Origin: Megaustenia siamemsis
Taxonomy: Eukaryota; Mollusca; Gastropoda; Stylommatophora; Ariophantidae
Reading direction: 5' to 3'
Assembly (NCBI GenBank): GCA_032433765.1
Contig: JAVIAB010000101.1
Location: 63,418,592-63,482,591 of the forward strand
Length of the DNA stretch: 64,000 nt
Shown here: piece by piece, positions 35,030 through 46,239 of the stretch
Position numbering within the stretch: the first letter of the stretch is position 1
Layout of the letters: each line of letters begins with the position of its first letter
Translations under genes and position numbers: made by a program
Notes under the pieces: generated by a model
The model's input: only the letters and a program-made list of their open reading frames with translations
The model's database searches: none
Told to the model about the DNA's origin: nothing

Positions 35030-35291
35030 CATAAACAAAATAAGTAAAGTACTCCAGTCACGCCAAGTGGCGTATAGGGAATATGGTGTTAGTGACCATA
35101 CATTTTACATCCCTTCAGCACATGATTTTTGGGGTGATGTGGTCGGTATTACACCAGTGCCGCTTTACTTTCCCATAAAAAATCCAGTACCCATTAAAGA
35201 CGGAGTGAACGGGAAGCCGTCGGTTGGGATCGAACCCTACCTCTTGTCCTGTGTAGTCCAGTTCACTAACCACTAAGCAATCGTGGCTCCC
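35030..35291 (-). mobile_element. Monomeric tRNA-derived SINE
   Basis: It is flanked by ACCGGTAA at 35022-35029 and 35292-35299. On the minus strand it starts with the head GGAGCCACGATTGCTTAGTG and B-box GGTTCGATCCC, then the shared body and a TTTACTTATTTTG-like tail. It lacks the extra head found at 545-625. Confidence 0.88.
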
Positions 35292-35499
35292 ACCGGTAAG
35301 ATGTAGTATGTAGAAATGGGTGGACATTTTCACAGTCTACTGTAGTGTGGTAACAGTAAAACATGACAGTACAATCATAGACAGTACCGTTTCATTATTG
35401 ATCAAAACCGTCCTAACTTATTTGTCAAAATAATCGGGATACTGTTAAATGTAAAAAAAAAAAAACAACAAAAAAAAAAACATTCATGTTATCACCAGT

Positions 35500-36335
35500 T
35501 ATAGCAACATATGGAAGCTTCCCAAACGTTAAAATCATTTGCTCCTTGTACAGGTTGAGACCCATCTACATAAACATCCAGTGCCCTCTCCGCATCGAAG
35601 TTTGACTGCCACAGAGCGCCATTCTGCTCTGTCACTTGCATTGATGGTGCAGGTTGTCATACGCTGTCTTGTCCATCTATTGATGTTACTCGTCCATGTT
35701 ACACTTGGTCTGCCTCTAGTACCCTGTATTTTCCCTTCAAATATTACTTAGTAGACTGTTGTGTCTTTCTACATGTCCCAAAAATGGCACGTGTCTGGTT
35801 CTAATTGTATTTAGTAGTTCTCTTTTCATTTTTAGTTGGTTTAAAACATCATCATCTGTTCTCTTTTTTTTCATCCAATTCTACCCATTCTTCTATAAAT
35901 CTACATTTTAAAGGCTTCAATGTTCTGTTCTGTTTTCGTGTCTAGTGTCCATGTATCTGCACCACACAGAATATTGAGAAGATATAACATATTGCTATTT
36001 TTAGTTTTAGCCCTGGTGTTATTTGTGTTGATGTTAGTATAATTCGCATGGCATTAACATTACTTTTTGCCATTCCTATTCTTTTGTTTATTTCAGTTTT
36101 ACATTCTCAATCACTGGTTATATTATGTACAAGGTAGTTGTTGCTATGGACTGTCTCCAGGTCTATTCCTTTAATTTTTATATCCACTGGTCGGTGCTGA
36201 GAATTTTCTTTGCTTATGGTCATAGTTTTAGTCTTTTTGATATTTATATCTAAACCATATTGTTTGCTTATCATGTTTATTTATATAGGTAATTGTTGTA
36301 AATCTTTAGGAGAGTTAAAGTTTAAGTTGAGACTC
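35500..36335 (-). mobile_element. LINE fragment (RT end and C-terminal tail)
   Basis: Minus-strand sequence near 36290-36180 reads SKQYGLDINIKKTKTMTISK and the region after it. Near 35780-35560 it matches the 3' end of the plus-strand copy at 62695-63575, including ACATGGACGAGTAACA and GACAACCTGCACCATCAA. Frames are broken throughout. Confidence 0.7.
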
Positions 36336-37036
36336 GTCGCCAGATATCTTGTTGAATACATCATTTATGTCTGAAGTCCCCAACAGAAGAGAGCTTGCGA
36401 CTGTGAAAGAATGAATTAACGATCATCGAAACTCGCAAGAATAGGACAAATATTAATATTCTCTTACCACAAATTGTCTCTCGGAACATATACTGTTATG
36501 GAAGAAGAGAATACAGCGTTTTGCTCCCCAAATCAATCACAGAATTATCGAAACCAATTATCCTGACACGTACATTCTCTTACAAAGATTATATAGTGAA
36601 TGTCCAGTCCATCTCAAAATATATTTCATAATCTGTAGTTCGATTGACGCTTTCTCACATATTTTCGTTATTGATCATACAATCTGATACTTTGTGGCTT
36701 TTTTTACGTTTGGCTGTTTTATTATACTTGACATCGATATTTAGTAAAACGGTTTAGAACAGCAGCTCGGAAATATGGCATTAAGTTTCGATATTTTGAT
36801 TGAGTAATGTGGATAAAATATCTTCCGAAAAAAAAAATGGAGAGTTATCTTGAAATAAATGTACAAGGTTAAAAAGATGCACAAATAAATCCGCAAAATG
36901 AATAAAGGCAACCACATTGACATTAATTGCAGACATTTGTTGTATAAATATGACACGTTTTAATGGAGATTTAATTTTAGAGTTAATGTTTGAAAGTGCT
37001 AGATTTAATACCTCACTTATCATTTATTTTCTGCAG
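36336..37036. other. Intron-like sequence, nothing recognised
   Basis: AT-rich sequence with no convincing coding, repeat or RNA signal apart from the pyrimidine tract leading to the next micro-exon. Confidence 0.5.
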
Positions 37037-37054
37037 GCGGAAATAACAAAGGAA
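37037..37054 (+). CDS. Micro-exon 8 (18 nt, AEITKE)
   Basis: GCGGAAATAACAAAGGAA lies between TTTATTTTCTGCAG and GTAAGTAAAT. Phase 0 gives AEITKE; the +1 phase meets TAA. It is the first exon outside the duplicated array, and its flanks are unique sequence. Confidence 0.65.
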
Positions 37055-38051
37055 GTAAGTAAATATATACTTTTAATTTTTGGATGAAATAAAAAAAATA
37101 ATCATGGAAAAGAACATGGTGTGTACTTTCTTCTGATTTATTCAATATGTATGGCGAGATCTATTTTTTTAATTTCAAAAATCAGGATTGAAAATGATCC
37201 ATGTTTAACCTCAAACACACCAGTCCCTTAAGGCATACGTCTTTGTCGGATCCATATTAATTTCACTTCCTATACAGATTAAAAACAAAACTGTGTATGT
37301 TACGAGTTTATCCAGAGTAGGGCTAACATTGTCATCGAGTATATTCGCTATTTCATTGTTGTGAATTCCATCGTGTTCTGAAGGCTACCATATTCAACCC
37401 ACTACCCTGTCAGACATGCAGGCGTTGCAAAGCTTCGATCGTTCGTAAGACACTTTGCAAGTCCGTCACTTACGTTTTGTGCTTCCTGTTTTGTGTAACG
37501 AGAAATTAAATCGACGTTGTTGCTGCTTCTATTACAATGCACATGGTGGAGACTGTAAAATGAACCAAATCGAGATAATTTAAGAAAGGGAAACTGAGGT
37601 TAATGGACGTAGAACGGAATGACGCAAGACAATTTAGTAGACTTTAGTAACATTAGGTCAATTACATTGTTTAAATACAGCAGTGGAGATAAAACGTTGT
37701 GAAGAGTCATAACCATTTAGCCAGGAGGCACATACTCGATGATGATGCAATGGCTTAATTTTACTGATATGTGAAGAACGAAGTTGTAACGTTTGTATTG
37801 GATCAAATGCTTCATGTATCTTTGTCCATTATGTTCAATGGAAAGACCTTTTGAGACGTACTTGCTAAAGACAAAATACATAATGGTAAACTATTACTTT
37901 GCATAAATTATGGAGTTTAATTAAGAAACTGTTGGCATAAAACAAAACGAATTTATGAGCTCTTTGTAAAAATACGCAGTTTGGAATAATAGTAGAACAC
38001 TTTGTATAGAAAGATCCTTTCTAAGCTATAATATCACACATTATCTTTCAG

Positions 38052-38072
38052 ATTTACCTGTTGTTAAAGGGA
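38052..38072 (+). CDS. Micro-exon 9 (21 nt, IYLLLKG)
   Basis: ATTTACCTGTTGTTAAAGGGA lies between CATTATCTTTCAG and GTAAGTAACT. Phase 0 gives IYLLLKG, a hydrophobic heptapeptide unlike its Glu-rich neighbours; the +1 phase contains TAA. Confidence 0.6.
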
Positions 38073-39341
38073 GTAAGTAACTAGAACGTTCGCGACTGTG
38101 AACTGTGAGACGTGTGTGTCCCAAACATTTAAGGACCAAACTGATACTTCGCCTGCCAATATTAGAATTCCACTCTCTCCCAGGTGATAGTTTTACTGCA
38201 TGTGTATCGTCTCAGTGATGTCCCTTTACTGACTTGTGAAACACGTCTATAAATATGGCCATACGTAGACGCGACCATCATGTATGTCTGAAATAAGTAA
38301 AGATGGCAGCGATATTGCAGCTAAGATAAAACAAATAGTTTAATGGGCAAGCTGGGTATAATGAATCAATGCGTGAGGGTTTCACTGATATAAAGATGGT
38401 GACACCACGAATTAAGCATAACCGTTTTAGAAGAATATACCAAAGCAGGTCAGTGTACGAGAATCTAGCAGATGGGGGATTAACATAAAAAGGTTATCTA
38501 TTTATTTTCCATTATTCTGTGTTTTTGAATGTTTGTTGTCACGTTTCGTTTCTCCGTATCAAGTTTGGCAAACAAAATGTTATAAGCATTTATCTAATTG
38601 TAGTATTACATGTAAAAGTTAGTTCTGCTAGTACATTTCTGTGTTAGCTACCTTGAAATAATTTTACATTTGTTTTTATAAATAAAAAAATACATACATA
38701 CACAATGTGGGGATCAGGCACACACATGCAGTGATGTGGGAAAAATACTATCAAAGAACAAGTGACGTATACGCCTACAAAGGTGGTGACAGCTTTGCAA
38801 AAGAGGAAAAAAAATCATAACGTTCGGGTATTTTTGGCCTTCAGAAAACACGGACACAGAAACTGACAAAGAAATGAAGAAAACTAAACTACATGTTCTA
38901 GAGCATACAAAACTAGTGGATCTAGGATAGAAAGTGAAACAAAAGGAAAAGATACAGTACTATGGTACAGAAAAAATCATTAATAAAAAGTAGGAATTAA
39001 ACGAATTGTACAGTTTAAATGACATGTCAAAATTGATTAGTTGGAAGCTTGTGGACCAATCTGCACTAAATTTGGCGACAGCTGTACATTGAAGGTAAGA
39101 GAAGAAACGGAGCACCGTGTCGGAGAGAAAGGGAGGGAAGAGAAAATGTGCTGGCCAAGGGTGTAAATCCTGAAGTTGTGATACGAATAAGAAGAGTCGG
39201 GTATTAGATAAGGAACTGAGAACACAACGTGGGAGTCCGCCAGTATTGACAACGTTCAGAACAAAGAGTGGAGGCTGGCTGCACCAAGGGTTACATCATG
39301 AGTAATATGGTTTATATGAGACGGCCCCAAGGGGTACAATC
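38073..39341. other. Intron-like sequence, nothing recognised
   Basis: AT-rich unique sequence. A minus-strand frame at 39252-39037 has no recognisable motif and no splice context. Confidence 0.5.
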
Positions 39342-41462
39342 TATAGCTCGTTTCAAATCATCTGCCCAACTTCAAAACGCTATTACTCTCTAACCGTTTG
39401 TTAAAAACTTTTGAAATTTTCCAAATGTTATTAGAATGCAAAAGACCCTTTAAATGTATATTTAACAAATATCTTGCAGCTGCAGTTTTCTTAAAGCGGC
39501 GAATTTCTTTGATGTTTGACAAAATTGTAAATTGTGAAGCCCTAAAGATTAGAAATTTCCGTAATTGCTGGTCTATGATTAATTTTCACTAGGTAAAGGC
39601 GTGGCCGTAATGGGGAAATAACTGGATAAAAAAAAAACACCAGGAGAATTATTGTCTGCTCAGTTCGAGGACGGACGATAATATCAAGGTATACCTGTAT
39701 GTCCAATTTTCATAGTTGTGTGGTCCTGAAAAGGACCGTTTGTTGAAATAATTTAAAGTAATATAGGAGCCAACATTGTGGGGGCTATATACTTTCATTC
39801 TGAATCAGACGAGTCTAAAAAGATTAATAACTGTTTGGGGTTGAACATTCCACAAAGCATCATTTTTCCAATATTCCTCTTCCTGTTTTAAGACGTGGTC
39901 TTCACATTTAGCCCAATAATCTGTGTCTATATTTAATATAGCGAGATTAGCAAGAGTCTTTACATCGCATATTTTGAATGTTGTATTTTCATCTGCCACT
40001 TGTCCTTTTAATTTTGCCCAAATTAGTTCTATTGGATTTAAATGAGCATGGCAAGGTGGCAGCCTCAAACTTATATGACCGTGCTCTTGGATAATCTTAT
40101 CTATTTGAAAAATCGTTGTCCTCTGTTTTTGCTTTACTAGAGATAGTAATTCAGGTTTTAAGTACATGTTATTAAATTGTATGTGCTCCTTTGTGAGCCA
40201 TATCTTAATAGCATCTTTTGTACTGGGTGACGTCGGGACTTTATCTTCAAGTGCAACAATGTTGTGGTACGCTGCATTGTCCATTATTAGGCAAGATGGT
40301 CGATCTAGTGATGGGAGAACATAATTTTCAATCCAATGTCTAAATATGTGACCATTCATCTCAGAGTGATAATCCCGATTGTCTATGGATTTTGAAAGAA
40401 AAATGAGCTCTGCATTCTGTATTAGTCTATGTTCTCGAATAACTGCATGAGCAATTATCAAGCGCTGTCCTTTGCTGCTTGGTATTAATATCTTAATCTT
40501 TCCATCTGATGACTGCCATTCCCTTTGGTTAGTGTGGTGAGCATTGATCCATGTTTCATCCAAGTACACAATATCATAACCTTGCTTGCGCACCTCTTTT
40601 ACTTCACGTAAGTATTTAGCTTCTCATGACTACTATATGTGGCTTCTCACAGATGATGTTTCGTCCATTGGAATACTTTCTGAATGTAAAGCCTGCAGCT
40701 CTCACATTCCTCCATAATGTAGACTTTGATATTTCAATACTGTTGTTCTTTTTCAGCGATACTTTTAATTTTCTTATTGTAACAGTTTCATTCATACCCA
40801 ACATTTTGCGAATTTCACTTCTAATAAGTTCACTGTCGAAATTATCCAACATTTTTGCTCTTCCTTGTGATTTTGTATATTTTGAACATTGACGGAAACG
40901 TGCTTGAATCCAGCGATTAAATGACCGTTTAGATAAATCCAAAATGTGTCTTGTCCTATTCTCAGTGTTTTCTAAAGAATGAAATAATCTTCCTCGTTTA
41001 GCCTCTTTGCATAAATAGTCATACATTTTTATTGCGATGTTTTGTAACCTGCAGAATTTCATTTTAAGACTCATGATAAATGTTATTGTTCCACGTCCAT
41101 ACCTATGAATGCACGGAAATGGAACACACAATGCCTCGTGTTTTCTACAAGTGTCTAATTGTGTCAGAAAGCCCACGTGGAAAGTGTGCAAAAACGTCAA
41201 TTGTACCGTGTATTGATATTTAATCGATATTTTTAACTTAAAATACTGTAAACATTAAGTTTTGACTACATCAATGGGTCGTTATAAATTTATATAAATC
41301 AAATAAGGAACAATAATAACCAAATGTTTTTTTTAATGAAATTAATTCCCTGGTGTGTTCTAATCATTATAACTTTACATCCAAATTTTGAAAAAAATTA
41401 CAAAAAGAGATTAAAAAGATATCGATTTTAAAAGTTGGGCAGATGATTTGAAACGAGCTATA
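39342..41462 (-). mobile_element. Sailor-like (wide DD-E) DNA transposon, copy B
   Basis: TATAGCTCGTTTCAAATCAT at 39342 has its exact complement ending at 41462; the inverted repeat extends about 31 bp (through CTGCCCAACTT) without mismatch. Length is 2121 bp, with TA at each end. It is the best-preserved copy of this family in the window. Confidence 0.93.
39805..41200 (-). pseudogene. Sailor-like transposase, copy B, one frame-breaking base
   Basis: Two long frames (41200-40616 and 40593-39805) meet where copy A reads AGAAGCAAGTAC and this copy has one extra T (AGAAGCTAAATAC), making a stop. Otherwise about 460 residues are readable. There is an N-terminal region, an HTH (RKMLGMNETVTIRKLKVSLKK, then SKSTLWRNVRAAGF), VYLDETWINAHHTN (D1), LIMDNAAYHN (D2) and HLNPIELIWAKLKGQ (E), with 83 residues between D2 and E. 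Known Tc1/mariner groups have about 34-41. The published DD82E (Sailor) group is the closest description I know. Confidence 0.88.
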
Positions 41463-41853
41463 GGTAGTAGCATGACATTGTAGTGTATTTAAAAGAGGTA
41501 GTTATATGGCAGACAGGAGGAAGTTGTTAAATGTAAGTACGATCCTTGACGAAAGAAAAGAATATGGTATAATAAGTAATTTAATTATAAGTATGGTAAA
41601 TACTAGACGACAAAAGGGATCATAACTCATATATATGTGTGTCAACGTGCAGACACATGGATATTGTGTGGGACATGAATGTCCTAGTGGGATCATGTCA
41701 GTGTGCAAGAGGCGAAATCAGGATAAAGCAGGAAGCTGAATACAATTATTTGAACTAAAGCACGAACACGATTTCTACTGTTAATTATAATAAAACTGCA
41801 TTTATTAAGCAATAGTGTTTCTTATAACAATATCATGATGTCGTTTCCTACAG

Positions 41854-41874
41854 CTTAAAACTGAAATAGACATT
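41854..41874 (+). CDS. Micro-exon 10 (21 nt, LKTEIDI)
   Basis: CTTAAAACTGAAATAGACATT lies between TGTCGTTTCCTACAG and GTAAGTACAT. Phase 0 gives LKTEIDI. Both other phases contain stops (TAG and TAA), so this exon fixes the reading phase of the series. Confidence 0.66.
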
Positions 41875-42454
41875 GTAAGTACATTATGTATATTGGGAAC
41901 GGCTATGAATATGTAATCTCTTTATTTTGTTTATTTCTCTCTGTCGGAAATATTAATTGCATTTATTCAAATTTGTTCAACATTATAGTTACCCAATTTA
42001 CAACAGAAAATCACTTTTGGTTAGAGAAGGATGCGACAATGATGAACGTCCACAACCACTATCTAAATTCTCATCTACACATCTTGCAGAGCCGGAACAA
42101 GAACTGTATGCGTATGATAGTTACAGAAAAAAAAATTGTAATAACACAAATGCCTACACTTTGTCTTTATAGGACCAAAGACATTATGGAGTTCGATAGT
42201 TGACGTGTCTATTATATATGTTCTTTTTAGTTGATTTTCGTTCTTAAATGTCTTGTATCCGATAAAGAAAGGTGCATGCACAACAATCAGCTTAAAAATA
42301 GACAAAAAAGCACAATTCTTTGAAGCTTTATCCTATTACTTGTGTTAGCCAGGATTTCGGGTTGTTATAGGACATACCATTTTTCTTATGGTTTCTTTTG
42401 GTATTCTATCTCTTCCGGTGTGTGACTGTGCTGGCAACACGGCACACTTTTCGA

Positions 42455-42935
42455 TGGGAGTCAAATTTAAGTTACCACCTTTCACCATTGCTAAGACATC
42501 CAAATACTTCTATCCCAGTTAAACAACAAATGATAAATATCATCTTCATACCAACTTTGTGCTATGAAAGTCAAACATGGACCCTTTCTAAATCACATTT
42601 AAGAAAGATCAATACATGTGAGATGCGATGCTTGAGAAAAGTAACAAACAACACAAGAAGAGATAGAATACCAAATGAAACCATAAGAAAAATGGTAGGA
42701 ACAAAACCCTGCCAAGAATATATAGAAAAACAACAACTTAAATGGTTTGGCCACCTGGTCAGAATGAATCCTCACCAATCACCATCAAGGGCGTTCTTCT
42801 CGAGAATGCATGGGAAAAGACCAAGAGGAAGACCCAGAAGAAAATGGATAGATGCAGTGACAGAGACATGTAACAACAAAGGAAAATCACTAATTCAGAC
42901 AATTCGAGCAGCACAAGGACGACAAATGATATAAA
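42455..42935 (+). mobile_element. LINE C-terminal fragment
   Basis: The frame reads FIPTLCYESQTWTLSKSHL, MRCLRKVTNNTRRDRI, KWFGHLVRMNPH and KRPRGRPRRKWIDAV. This is the typical LINE tail after the RT domain. The RT is absent, and the upstream part of the open frame (42398-42450) is not element-like. Confidence 0.78.
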
Positions 42936-42954
42936 CCACGACACCATTTGGGTA

Positions 42955-43176
42955 TCAGTGAAAGAGAAAAGAAGAGGAAGAAAGAAGGTAGGACAGAAGT
43001 TAAGATGGCTGGGGCATGTCCAGCGACAGGAAGAAAACTGCATTGCTAAGCAAATATTATATGGTGAACTAAAACACGGAAAAAGACAAATTGACAGACC
43101 TAAACTAAGATATAGAGATATGTGTAAAAAATATCTGAATGACTTCTTTATATTCTATGTTAGAAACGCGTTTTAA
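42955..43176 (+). mobile_element. Second LINE C-terminal fragment
   Basis: A short frame reads KLRWLGHVQRQEENCIAKQI and YRDMCKKYLNDF. It is a LINE tail of a different subfamily from the preceding fragment; the phrase resembles the ends that carry a basic KR.GRP box. Confidence 0.65.
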
Positions 43177-43243
43177 TGCATTCTAAAGCGTATTTTAGTT
43201 TATTTTTTAGCGAACAACGTTAATTGTTGTTTGTTTATCTCAG

Positions 43244-43273
43244 GCAATGGATGACTGGTTTGGCCCTACAATA
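43244..43273 (+). CDS. Micro-exon 11 (30 nt, AMDDWFGPTI)
   Basis: The exon from GCAATGG to CTACAATA lies between TTTGTTTATCTCAG and GTAAGTATTA. Phase 0 gives AMDDWFGPTI; the +2 phase contains TGA. It sits in about 140 bases of unique sequence squeezed between two LINE fragments, which argues that it is not part of either. Confidence 0.66.
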
Positions 43274-43314
43274 GTAAGTATTAGGGCCTAGAATTGAAAT
43301 ATGATCTATTTACA

Positions 43315-43690
43315 TGAGTAACATCACAAGATCATTGGGTTCTGTAGAGATGTGGTTTTACAGAAGAATGTTGAGAATACCATGGACAGCTAGGAAAAGT
43401 TCTGAAAGAGGTCAAAGCAAAACGTCAGCTAATTTCCAATATTAAGAAGAAATAATCATCCCATTTTGGCCATGTAATGAGAAGAGAACATCTGGAATAT
43501 ATTGTAGCCACCGGAAAAATTAAGGGACGAGGAATGATATAGAGGGAAGCAAAGAGAAAAGATACCATGCTGCTTAAGAGAATGGCTTGGCAGAAGGTCA
43601 ACAACAGAAATGATCAATAACTGTCGTGATCGAAAGCTGTGGAGATACATGATCACCTACGCCAGCAGGCCCGATACTTGATGATGATGA
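43315..43690 (+). mobile_element. Decayed LINE C-terminal fragment
   Basis: It is near-identical in stretches to the fragment at 16912-17407 (GATGTGGTTTTACAGAAGAATG, GAATGGCTTGGCAGAAGGTC) and ends in GATGATGAT. Small deletions break the frame. Confidence 0.75.
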
Positions 43691-43699
43691 ACATCACAA

Positions 43700-45767
43700 T
43701 AATCTATGATAACTTTTACATTTCACACTAAGCCAATAAAAAATGGATATTTTTTACGTAAGCAATTGTATATTTATGCCAAATTATTCGTAGGACGTTA
43801 TTTCTCTATTTTGTATATTGTGAAGGAAACGCACTTTTAGGGCATCAGTAGTCAATATTGAATTAAATATGATAGAGATTTGACGAATCCATAAACAATA
43901 ATAGACTGGAACCATTCTGGTTGAATTATCACAAAGACAAAAGCAGGACGGCAAAGTCAGTGGGAGTAAAATACAAATTTAAAAAAATACTTAGAATTAA
44001 CCAATTTGGTCAAAGAGGATACGTGCCATAATTCTAGGCCGCATCACCAGGAAGGTACCTGCACTTTCTCGCTGCCATTATTCTTCGCCAAGTCAATGAG
44101 CCAGGTCTTGATATTGTTTTACTGTTTCAAATTGGACGTCTCCAGAGTGTTTCAAGCTGTCATCGTACCCATTATTAGTTTATTGTTAAACCAGCGAGCT
44201 ATCGATAAACCACGCTGGTTCATGTAAACACCACATCCAGATAATTACATCTTCGATGTAGTATTGACTGTGGTCAACGCGTTTATCTTTTTGCAAGAAT
44301 ACTAACGGGTACTTTTACATCCGATACACCTTCTTTTAACCGCAATATTCTAAGGGACTCAAAGGCTTTAATTAATAAAATAACGTTCACCGTAATTCAA
44401 TATCCAAAGACATGTGGACAAGGAGTCCGTAGTGGGGTGTAAGGCTCACTCATATACGGTATGATGACATCTTTACGAAAAAGGAACACAACACACTACT
44501 GACGTTTCGGCCTACATCCGGTTTCTTCAGAAAACGAGAACAACAATAACACATGATGAAGCACAGCCAAATACTACTACATTTAGGATGGTTGAGGGGC
44601 GTGGGGAAATAGGAGATGACATGATTAACTGAGAGAGATATGTGATACATGTTGGAGGATAGATGAAATGTTGAAATATGGAATAATGAGTATATCTAGA
44701 TAAATTGTAATATATAAAAATGAGAACTTGCTGCATGGAGGATTTGTCAACTCTAAGTGAGAGATGGCAGTCAAATGCCCAAGAAAGATTCTACTAGTCC
44801 CGTGGTTATAAATATAGGCATGTGGTTAGACAGAGGTCAAACGGGGTGTGACTCAGTCAGGCGTGGCACAGGTAAAGAATGTGGATCGATGTGTGTGAAA
44901 ATAGACTAAGCCAACATAGCTCACATGCCCTAGCGATGTGGGACGAAATGAGTGGCAGGTACTGATAAGAGATACTGATGGTGTAAAAGTCTAACGAGCC
45001 GGCCAGACATATACAGACACCGTTGAGGCACCTGCTCACAAGACAGAGTCCTGATTCGCCATGTAGGTCAGCTTACATCGTTTGTATATGATGGCATAGA
45101 TAATATCCCGCGATGCACAAGTGAATCCCTCTCTGATCTCAAAAGGACTACTGGGAAAGAGAACCTAATCTGTCCGGAGGACGTGGTTGCAAGTTTTCTT
45201 TAGATCGTAATTACAGCGGATCTTTCTCCAATGGATGGGTGGGGGGACATGAATATGACTTCTGACAGGCATGTCCAGGAGGTTTCGATCACGGTTGACA
45301 AGACGACTGAACTGTAAATAGTTTACAATAGAAGAGCGAGATAGAGCACGCCATATTTGGTTCACTTAGCAGGGTTTCAGAACTGACTAAAACCCTGTTT
45401 GGATTAAACTATATAGCCATCGTTTCCAGGAACACCATTTAAACAATTATACTGAGCCGTTATTCTGGGCCCAGCCCACTTTAATTCACATTTTCATAAG
45501 GTGTCCCGAAGTATCCGATTAACCGGTATAACTATATTGATTTGTCTTGTGTCTGCATTAGATTTGTCGCGAACAAACCTCTGATATTTTGTATATCATA
45601 TGAGCTTGGGCAGATGACTTGTTATTTCACGAAGACCATTTCCACGTGATGTTGCTTGTCTGTTTTCATTCTGCTCAAGACACGTACCTCTATTACTGAG
45701 TTCTACTTAATCTTTGTGGAGTAGCCAAAATATATTTTAAACACAAACCTTGTATTTCCTCTTACAG
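43700..45767. other. Intron-like sequence, mostly unrecognised
   Basis: No convincing coding sequence. The only structured feature is the hammerhead-like motif at 44501-44530 listed separately. The minus-strand open frames around 44450-44740 and 45165-45365 show no family motif. Confidence 0.45.
44501..44530 (-). ncRNA. Hammerhead-ribozyme-like core motif, degenerate
   Basis: On the minus strand CTGAAGA is followed 15 bases later by GAAAC and GTCAG, matching the hammerhead core order CUGANGA then GAAA. Stem II is poorly paired (ACCGG against GGCC), so it looks decayed. Such motifs occur in Penelope-like elements and other retroelement ends. No matching RT was found nearby. Confidence 0.35.
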
Positions 45768-45788
45768 ATTAAACATCTATCACAATCC
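45768..45788 (+). CDS. Micro-exon 12 (21 nt, IKHLSQS)
   Basis: ATTAAACATCTATCACAATCC lies between GTATTTCCTCTTACAG and GTAAGTATAT. Phase 0 gives IKHLSQS; the +2 phase begins with TAA. Confidence 0.65.
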
Positions 45789-46079
45789 GTAAGTATATAT
45801 GGTCCGAACGTCTTACACATATGACTACAGCTAAACACGTTAACAGTATTTTATGAACATAAAGGCACAGTTGACCATCTAGTACGTCTTTTCAAAACAA
45901 ATATCAACAAGAGCTTGTTTTGGGTGGATAAGCATACAGATAATTTAGTTTGTGGTGTAAATGTGCAAACGCTGCATGCAAGCCGCCTGTTGATATTTTC
46001 ACTAAAGCATGAGATGATCACATGCCGCTTGATAACCAACATCCAACAATATTTTCTTAACGTAATTATATCATCTGTT

Positions 46080-46235
46080 TCTATCATCTGTTTATATAAT
46101 CTATTTGTCTAGTCTTTTTGTAACATATGTTTATATAATATATTTGTATAATTTTTTGGTATCATCTGTTTGTATCATATGCTTGTATATTTGTTTGTAT
46201 CATCTGTTTGTATCATATGTTTGTATCATCTATTT
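46080..46235. repeat. Imperfect short tandem repeat (ATCATCTGTTTGTAT-like)
   Basis: About nine degenerate copies of a 14-16-base motif (ATCATCTGTTTGTATC, ATATGTTTGTAT). No other signal is visible in the surrounding intron sequence. Confidence 0.75.
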
Positions 46236-46239
46236 TTCG

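Noticed and set aside
37412..37434. Candidate 23-nt exon ending at GTAAGA
   Set aside because: Poor pyrimidine tract before the AG and length not a multiple of three.
41517..41532. Block between GACAG and GTAAGT near 41517
   Set aside because: Purine-rich sequence before the acceptor; 16 nt, not in frame.
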